From positions 1 through 6,436 of the forward strand of contig CAKUNS010000051.1 of the NCBI GenBank assembly GCA_934668515.1: 6,436 nt of DNA, read 5' to 3'. The notes below the pieces were generated by a model. The model was not told the DNA's origin and searched no databases. It saw nothing but the letters and a program-made list of their open reading frames with translations. Below are positions 1 through 3,772 of the stretch, piece by piece. The position numbers and the translations under genes are program-made. The stretch's first letter is position 1; every line of letters starts with the position of its first letter. The DNA is from an uncultured Eggerthellaceae bacterium. Lineage in GTDB: Bacteria > Actinomycetota > Coriobacteriia > Coriobacteriales > Eggerthellaceae.

Positions 1-768
1 GTTGATAACGAACGACGGCATGAACAGGATGTTGAAGATCGTCTGCATCTGATCGGTGCCTACGGCATCGATGGCGTATTTGCACACGTTCGAAAGGTAT
101 GCCGACAGAAACGAGCTGATGAACAAGGGGAGGCATGCAACGAACAACGCGGTCAGCGGCTTCAGGCTGAAGTCTGGCTTGCCGATTCGTCTGATGCGGT
201 TCAGGCGGGGGATGTCGTACAGAGCTTCCCAGGCGATCCCTGTAAAGGTGGTGACGATCATGCTGGTGGCAATGTCTTGGGTCATGGCAAGCATGCAAGC
301 AAACACGATAATGGAAAGAATCGAGCGCCACACCGTCGAGAACCCGGCAATATCAAGGCGTTCGAGCTTCTGGAATGAGGAGTACCAGAACTGCGAGAAG
401 GCCTCGAGCAAGCGGAAAGCGCAAAGCGAATAGGCTACCGCCGCCTTATGGTCATCGTAGCTGAAGCTTGAGGTGTACACGACGCTTGCGATCACCATGG
501 CGATGCATGTGAGTATCTTGAATGCCAAGAACTGCTCGTAGCTGAATTTGTTCTCGGCATCGGTTGCGAAGAACGTGGTGGATTCGAAAACGCCGACGGT
601 AAGCATGAGCTGGGCAATGGCGTATCCAATAGAGAAAACGCCGGCTTCGGCGCTTCCGCAGATGCGCGTGACGATGATAAGCAGCAGGAACGAAGACAGC
701 GCATAGACGCCGCTGCCAAGAGCGTTCCATACGATGATGCGTTTCTGTGAGGTGGTTTCGCGTAGCAT
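1..768 (-). CDS. Wzx-like oligosaccharide/polysaccharide flippase, N-terminal part (cut by window edge)
   Basis: This reading frame is open from an ATG at 766-768 on the minus strand to the left edge, giving 256 residues with no stop. The protein is strongly hydrophobic with segments around residues 11-34, 42-63, 82-100, 145-163, 168-182 and 204-226, separated by short charged loops, as in the MOP/MATE superfamily of lipid-linked glycan flippases. The start (MLRETTSQKRIIVWNALG) matches the usual short basic leader before TM1, and the stretch LSNVCKYAID at 225-234 resembles the asparagine/KYAID motif common in actinobacterial and clostridial Wzx-like proteins. Family knowledge: such proteins move undecaprenyl-linked oligosaccharide units across the cytoplasmic membrane. 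No Shine-Dalgarno sequence precedes the ATG; a TATAAT box sits six bases upstream, so the mRNA may be leaderless. It is divergent from the LicD gene. Full flippases are about 450-500 residues, so roughly half is missing. The exact substrate is unknown. Confidence 0.85.
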   Translation of the reverse strand, partial: MLRETTSQKRIIVWNALGSGVYALSSFLLLIIVTRICGSAEAGVFSIGYAIAQLMLTVGVFESTTFFATDAENKFSYEQFLAFKILTCIAMVIASVVYTSSFSYDDHKAAVAYSLCAFRLLEAFSQFWYSSFQKLERLDIAGFSTVWRSILSIIVFACMLAMTQDIATSMIVTTFTGIAWEALYDIPRLNRIRRIGKPDFSLKPLTALFVACLPLFISSFLSAYLSNVCKYAIDAVGTDQMQTIFNILFMPSFVIN

Positions 769-787
769 GCGAGTATTATATACTCGC
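769..787. repeat. Perfect 8-bp inverted repeat in the divergent promoter region
   Basis: GCGAGTAT (769-776) and ATACTCGC (780-787) are exact reverse complements separated by TAT. The element touches the flippase start codon and contains the only -10-like boxes for either divergent gene. It could be an operator for a dimeric regulator or a simple dyad created by the overlapping -10 boxes. The sequence does not decide between these. Confidence 0.6.
775..780 (-). promoter_or_regulatory. -10 box of flippase gene, predicted leaderless start
   Basis: On the minus strand a perfect TATAAT occupies 780 down to 775. The usual six-base gap places the transcription start at or next to 768, the A of the flippase ATG. 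No convincing -35 hexamer is seen at 16-18 bp spacing (ATCAGT at 17 bp) and no ribosome-binding site lies in range. An upstream AAGGA is about 22 bases away, too far to serve. A leaderless transcript is the simplest reading; leaderless mRNAs are well known in Actinobacteria. Confidence 0.5.
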
Positions 788-811
788 TGATCCTTTGACT
801 GATCTTTGAGG
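779..811 (+). promoter_or_regulatory. Putative -10 box and ribosome-binding site of the LicD gene
   Basis: TATACT at 779-784 is a reasonable plus-strand -10 box lying in the same palindrome as the flippase -10. A recognisable -35 is missing (TTTCGC at 17 bp). The predicted start near 791 would give a leader of about 26 nt. GAGG at 808-811, five bases before the ATG at 817, is a modest Shine-Dalgarno sequence that supports that start codon. Confidence 0.4.
787..809. repeat. Tandem direct repeat CTGATC(C)TTTGA x2
   Basis: CTGATCCTTTGA (787-798) is followed immediately by CTGATCTTTGA (799-809). The copies are identical except for one C present in the first and absent in the second. The pair fills the space between the divergent -10 boxes and the LicD ribosome-binding site. 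On the minus strand it covers the place where a flippase -35 would be, so it could be a paired regulator-binding site. It may also be only a small duplication. Confidence 0.55.
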
Positions 812-816
812 TTTTC

Positions 817-1689
817 ATGGCTACAAACAAACTTAAACCTTATCCGCCAAGCGCGCTGGCCGATCTTCAGCAGGTCGAACGCGAGATCCTTGTCGCGTGC
901 TCTGACTTGTGCGACAAGCTTGGCATCGATTCGTGGTTCATCGACTCCGGCACATGTCTTGGCGCCGTTCGTCATGGCGGGTTCATCCCCTGGGATGACG
1001 ACATCGACATCGGCATGAAGCTCGACGACTACAAACGCTTCGTCGAAGCGGCTCCGAAAATGCTCCCCGCCGAGTATGGCATCTACACTCATGGCGAAAC
1101 GCCGAATTACCCGCCGCTTTGGGCGAAGGTGTATAAGAAGGGCACGCGTTTCATTGGCGAGCGCATGCTTGATGCCGATTTTGACGAGGGCATTTTCGTC
1201 GATGTTTTCGCTTATATGCGTCTCGATTCCAATGAGGCTAAAGCGAAGAAGCAGGCGAATCATGCCTTGTTCTGGCAGAGAATGAGCTATTTGTATTACA
1301 CCGCTCATCCGAAGATCCGCGGAAACGTGCCTTGCCGAGGGCTTGTGGAGGCCGGTTGTGTCGCCGCTCATGGCATCGTTCGCGCTATCTACAACCCGAA
1401 GTCCATAGAGAGGAATTTCGCTAAGGTCGAGAAGATGGGCGACGGTCGAGGCAAGTGGACGAATATTTTTTACTCTGCTGACGGATCGTTTGAGACGGAA
1501 ACACTCTTTCCAACGAAGGATATCGCGTTTGACGGTCACTCGTTCCCGGCACCGCGTGATACCGACGTGTATCTTACCGAGCTCTACGGCGACTACATGA
1601 AGCTTCCGCCAGAGGACGAGCGTGCGGCCTTCCCGTCTGTCATCCTTGATTTCGGTGATGGAGTGAATGCGATGGATCGTGATGCTTGA
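817..1689 (+). CDS. LicD family phosphotransferase (surface glycan phosphoryl-substituent transfer)
   Basis: This is a complete 290-residue protein of typical LicD length. The signature lies at residues 45-67: GTCLGAVRHGGFIPWDDD followed by IDIG, the nucleotidyltransferase-fold metal-binding core with three consecutive aspartates and DID. A second conserved acidic strand, GIFVDVF, is at 125-131, and the C-terminal YLTELYGDYMKLPPEDER at 252-269 is the usual LicD tail. Family knowledge: LicD proteins move phosphocholine or similar phosphorylated groups from CDP-activated donors onto teichoic acids or other glycans on the cytosolic side. I see no signal peptide or membrane segment. The start is set by GAGG five bases upstream. 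The gene is divergent from a flippase and lies about 2 kb from a CDP-glycerol-type transferase, which fits surface polymer decoration. The donor and acceptor are not determined. No U-rich terminator follows; 1690-1777 shows only weak short dyads (for example ATGAC/GTCAT at 1742-1754). Confidence 0.93.
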   Translation: MATNKLKPYPPSALADLQQVEREILVACSDLCDKLGIDSWFIDSGTCLGAVRHGGFIPWDDDIDIGMKLDDYKRFVEAAPKMLPAEYGIYTHGETPNYPPLWAKVYKKGTRFIGERMLDADFDEGIFVDVFAYMRLDSNEAKAKKQANHALFWQRMSYLYYTAHPKIRGNVPCRGLVEAGCVAAHGIVRAIYNPKSIERNFAKVEKMGDGRGKWTNIFYSADGSFETETLFPTKDIAFDGHSFPAPRDTDVYLTELYGDYMKLPPEDERAAFPSVILDFGDGVNAMDRDA

Positions 1690-1777
1690 TCAGGCGTTTC
1701 GGGGAGCGAACAAGCTATCTCGTCAAAACTGTTCTTGAAGAATGACGTTGTCATCACAGAAGCTTCACAATTAAGGC

Positions 1778-1806
1778 TTGACTAAGATGGGAGCCATGAC
1801 TAATAT
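1778..1806 (+). promoter_or_regulatory. Promoter of tRNA-Gln
   Basis: TTGACT at 1778-1783 and TAATAT at 1801-1806 are separated by 17 bp, close to the sigma-70-type consensus. An alternative -10, TATACT at 1804-1809, has a less favourable 20-bp gap. Transcription would start near 1813, leaving a leader of about 45 nt before the mature tRNA. Confidence 0.7.
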
Positions 1807-1815
1807 ACTAACTCG

Positions 1816-1845
1816 CGCTTGCACCTCAGCTTTCTGAAGCAAGCG
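1816..1845 (+). other. Two-part hairpin in the tRNA-Gln precursor leader
   Basis: CGCTTGC at 1816-1822 pairs perfectly with GCAAGCG at 1839-1845, and inside it TCAG (1826-1829) pairs with CTGA (1834-1837) around a CTTT loop. The structure begins just after the predicted transcription start and ends 12 bases before the mature tRNA. It has no U-tract, so it is not a terminator. It probably shapes 5' processing or stability of the precursor, which is inference. Confidence 0.5.
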
Positions 1846-1857
1846 GGTAGTTGCCAC

Positions 1858-1931
1858 TGGGGTGTCGTCTAATGGCAGGACAGCGGTTTCTGGTGCCGTA
1901 TGTGAGGGTTCGACTCCTTCCACCCCAGCCA
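1858..1931 (+). tRNA. tRNA-Gln (anticodon CTG), CCA encoded
   Basis: The cloverleaf can be folded by eye. The acceptor stem is TGGGGTG (1858-1864) with CACCCCA (1921-1927), a complete seven pairs. The anticodon stem is GCGGT (1883-1887) with GCCGT (1895-1899), and the seven-base loop TTCTGGT puts the anticodon CTG at 1890-1892, which reads CAG. The T-arm is GAGGG, TTCGACT, CCTTC, ending at 1920. The discriminator is G1928 and CCA is encoded at 1929-1931. An isoacceptor for CAA is expected elsewhere in the genome. Confidence 0.96.
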
Positions 1932-1939
1932 AAAAAAGT

Positions 1940-1960
1940 TCTTGACAAACCAAGTCAAGA
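1940..1960. repeat. 7-bp inverted repeat overlapping the tRNA-Glu -35 box
   Basis: TCTTGAC (1940-1946) and GTCAAGA (1954-1960) are exact reverse complements with a seven-base gap. The left arm includes most of the -35 hexamer. It also lies nine bases after the CCA of tRNA-Gln, so in a read-through transcript it would form a 3' hairpin. There is no following U-run, so it is not a standard terminator. Confidence 0.5.
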
Positions 1961-1971
1961 CAAGGTAAACT
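1942..1971 (+). promoter_or_regulatory. Promoter of tRNA-Glu
   Basis: A perfect TTGACA -35 at 1942-1947 is followed after 18 bp by TAAACT at 1966-1971. The predicted start near 1978-1979 leaves only about 7-8 nt before the mature tRNA-Glu. The second tRNA thus appears to have its own strong promoter although it is only 54 nt behind the first tRNA. Confidence 0.75.
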
Positions 1972-1985
1972 ACCAAAGGTTGCTT

Positions 1986-2061
1986 GGCCCGGTCGTCTAG
2001 CGGTTAGGACGCCGCCCTCTCAAGGCGGAGGTCACGGGTTCGAATCCCGTCCGGGCTACCA
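1986..2061 (+). tRNA. tRNA-Glu (anticodon CTC), CCA encoded
   Basis: The acceptor stem is GGCCCGG (1986-1992) with CCGGGCT (2051-2057), with one terminal G-U pair. The D-arm runs GTC...GAC at 1995-2010. The anticodon stem is CCGCC (2012-2016) with GGCGG (2024-2028), and the loop CTCTCAA gives anticodon CTC at 2019-2021, reading GAG. The T-arm is ACGGG, TTCGAAT, CCCGT at 2034-2050. The discriminator is A2058 and CCA is encoded at 2059-2061. An isoacceptor for GAA must exist elsewhere. Confidence 0.97.
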
Positions 2062-2070
2062 AGGATTTGC

Positions 2071-2106
2071 AAGCCAGGAGCTTCGGCTTCTGGCTTTTTC
2101 TATTTT
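2071..2106 (+). terminator. Rho-independent terminator of the tRNA unit
   Basis: GCCAGGAGC (2073-2081) pairs with GCTTCTGGC (2086-2094) through nine pairs including one G-U, closed by a C(UUCG)G tetraloop. Two further A-T pairs extend it at 2071-2072 with 2095-2096. It is followed by TTTTTCTATTTT. It begins ten bases after the CCA of tRNA-Glu and would end transcripts from both tRNA promoters. Confidence 0.93.
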
Positions 2107-2211
2107 AGAATCAGCTTTCGAGACATCCCATTCATAAATATGACGAAACGGTGAACTGTTTTTCAAAAGTACGGTTTGCAGAGGGTCTATAAGCCCCAAG
2201 GGCCGATCTTG

Positions 2212-2246
2212 AAAAAACGAAAGGCGACGCGTGTGCGTCGCCTTTC
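2212..2246 (-). terminator. Rho-independent terminator of the CCA nucleotidyltransferase gene
   Basis: On the minus strand GAAAGGCGACGC and GCGTCGCCTTTC form a perfect 12-bp stem (2246-2235 with 2230-2219) around an ACAC loop, followed by G and six T residues (2217-2212). It starts three bases after the TAA stop of the gene. The 105 bp between this element and the tRNA terminator (2107-2211) hold nothing I can recognise. Confidence 0.95.
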
Positions 2247-2249
2247 ATG

Positions 2250-3596
2250 TTACTTTGCAAGATCCCTTACGTAATCAAGAAGCGCTTCTCGTTCGTTTTC
2301 GACGCGCTTGTCGATCACAGCCGAGAGCGTTTTATCAAGAAGGTCGCCAACGAGGGGGCCGGGGGTTATATCGCATGCGTCTATAACGTCAGACCCTGTG
2401 ATGACCAAATCACCCAATTGGTACGGCTGCCCCTCTTCGAGAACTTGATCGAGCACCTGCAGTAGCTCGTCTGCCATCTCTGATCGGTCGGTGCAGCATT
2501 GCGCGTGAGCCAGCGCATCTGCTTTTTTCAGATCGCATAACGCCCTGAACAGTTCGATATCGCCGTTAAAGCGGTGGAGGGCGTGCTTCACGATGCGCGG
2601 GGTGGGACCGATGATGTCGTCATGCATTTCAACCAAGGTCAATATGTCATCTTGCAGCTTGCGGGGAAGCTTCAGGCGCGACAAGGCCCCTCTTGCGATC
2701 AGCACGCTTTCCAACGCATGGCCGTAGAAATGCCCCGATCCCTTCGCCATGTAAAATGTCGCGGGCTTTCCGATGTCGTGGAACAGAGCTGCCCAACGGT
2801 TCAATGGCTCGGGCTTCGTCCCCTGCACGGCGTGGGCGGTATGCTCAAGCACGTCGTAGCTGTGGTAATGGGAGCGCTGGTCGAATCCCTTCATGGCAAC
2901 CAGCTCAGGCAGCACGGCCGAGATGACGTCGACGGTTGTCAAAAGGGCATCGCAGACGTGATCCCCCAAAAGAAATCTCTCGAGTTCGCGCGAGACGCGC
3001 TCGGCGGGAAGCGAGAGCATCAGCGATTTTTCGAAGGTCATAGACCAAAGGCATTCTTCTTCAATGGTGAAGCCAAGTTCCGAGCAGAACCTGCACCCGC
3101 GCAAGATGCGAAGATGGTCTTCCTCGAATCGATCGTTCGGGTTGCCGACGGTTCTGATGATTCCGTCTTTTATATCAGTCAACCCGTTGAAGGGGTCGCG
3201 AAAACCTCTTTCGGGATGGTAGGCGATTGCATTGATGGTGAAGTCGCGGCGAGCGAGATCCTCCTCGATGGTTTCAGCTAGCGAAACGCTGTCGGGGTGG
3301 CGCCCATCCGAGTAACGGCTTTCAGTTCGAAACGAAGTGACCTCGATAGGGTTTCCGTCGACAATTGCCGTGATGGTGCCGTGGGCCGTTCCCGTTTCAT
3401 GAACAGCGAATCCGGCCGACTCGAAGGCGGCTTTCGATTGCATCCATGGGGCGTTGCAGGCGATATCGACGTCGTAGACGGGTCGTCCAAGAATGGAATC
3501 GCGCACGAAGCCGCCGACCAACCAGGCTTCATGTCCTGAATCTTCCAAGGCGCGAAGTGCTTTGAGGGCGTGTTCCGGTGCAACGAGCGTGTTCAT
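2250..3596 (-). CDS. cca: CCA tRNA nucleotidyltransferase with HD domain
   Basis: This is a complete 448-residue class II nucleotidyltransferase that adds or repairs the 3' CCA of tRNAs using CTP and ATP in the cytosol. The head domain has LVGGFVRD (26-33) and the catalytic carboxylates DVD (42-44), then RRDFTINAIA (116-125). EDHLRILRGCRF (159-170) is the EDxxR motif that selects the incoming base. An HD-type domain follows: HSYDVLEHTAH (245-255), FHDIGKP with the HD pair at 273-274, and GHALES (292-297). The C-terminal part carries QLGDLVITGSDVID (393-406) and the glycine-rich TPGPLVG. The ATG at 3596 has an AAGG nine bases upstream and begins at the expected distance from the head domain. 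The two tRNAs next door already encode CCA, so here the enzyme would serve repair or other tRNAs. Some HD-containing members also hydrolyse phosphodiesters, which cannot be judged here. It is convergent with the tRNAs and divergent from the next gene. Confidence 0.95.
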   Translation of the reverse strand: MNTLVAPEHALKALRALEDSGHEAWLVGGFVRDSILGRPVYDVDIACNAPWMQSKAAFESAGFAVHETGTAHGTITAIVDGNPIEVTSFRTESRYSDGRHPDSVSLAETIEEDLARRDFTINAIAYHPERGFRDPFNGLTDIKDGIIRTVGNPNDRFEEDHLRILRGCRFCSELGFTIEEECLWSMTFEKSLMLSLPAERVSRELERFLLGDHVCDALLTTVDVISAVLPELVAMKGFDQRSHYHSYDVLEHTAHAVQGTKPEPLNRWAALFHDIGKPATFYMAKGSGHFYGHALESVLIARGALSRLKLPRKLQDDILTLVEMHDDIIGPTPRIVKHALHRFNGDIELFRALCDLKKADALAHAQCCTDRSEMADELLQVLDQVLEEGQPYQLGDLVITGSDVIDACDITPGPLVGDLLDKTLSAVIDKRVENEREALLDYVRDLAK

Positions 3597-3772
3597 TCGG
3601 GATAACCTTATCTGCGGCGCCGTTTATGGCCGCTTCTCAACTAATAACGTCTTCAGCTGATAGAATAGCGGATTGTCGTGGCGTGGTTATATAAGCTTCG
3701 ACTAACGATATCCGAGATCCGACGAAGAGGGGTTCGCGGGTTCTTAATCACCGAACGAGGAAATTACTATAT
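3597..3772. other. Divergent intergenic region between cca and the YidC-transferase gene
   Basis: These 176 bp must hold the control signals of both divergent genes, yet no textbook promoter pair is visible. A palindromic TTATATAA at 3687-3694, preceded by TGG, could act as an extended -10 for the rightward gene, but no -35 stands at a normal distance. TATTCT on the minus strand (about 3666-3661) could be a -10 for cca with only a poor -35. A 5-bp dyad GTTCG/CGAAC (3732-3736 and 3752-3756) lies just before the rightward ribosome-binding site. I see no riboswitch or small ORF. Confidence 0.4.
3757..3762 (+). promoter_or_regulatory. Ribosome-binding site of the YidC-transferase fusion
   Basis: GAGGAA at 3757-3762 is a good Shine-Dalgarno sequence ten bases before the ATG at 3773. 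It fixes this start and shows that the YidC part is translated from its own site as the N-terminus of the fusion. A second ATG at 3777 is out of frame. Confidence 0.7.

Noticed and set aside
56..433. A 125-codon plus-strand frame over the flippase gene
   Set aside because: It has no ribosome-binding site or domain and lies opposite a continuous membrane-protein frame with normal flippase motifs.
1742..1754. Short dyad ATGAC-GTT-GTCAT after the LicD gene as a terminator
   Set aside because: The stem is only five pairs and no T-run follows, so a terminator call is not supported. The LicD transcript may read into the tRNA unit and end at 2071-2106.
1771..1953. A 60-codon minus-strand frame across tRNA-Gln
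   Set aside because: It is antisense to the tRNA. Its GVEPSHTAPETAVLPLDDTP-type peptide is a well-known false protein produced by translating tRNA complements.
1858..2061. tRNA genes as an integration site of a mobile element
   Set aside because: No integrase, no duplicated tRNA 3' end and no flanking direct repeat are visible in the window.
2193..2203. GCCC-CAA-GGGC short dyad between the two terminators
   Set aside because: Four pairs only and with no adjacent signal; expected by chance.
2574..3281. A 235-codon plus-strand frame inside cca
   Set aside because: It is antisense to conserved catalytic motifs of the nucleotidyltransferase and shows no domain of its own.
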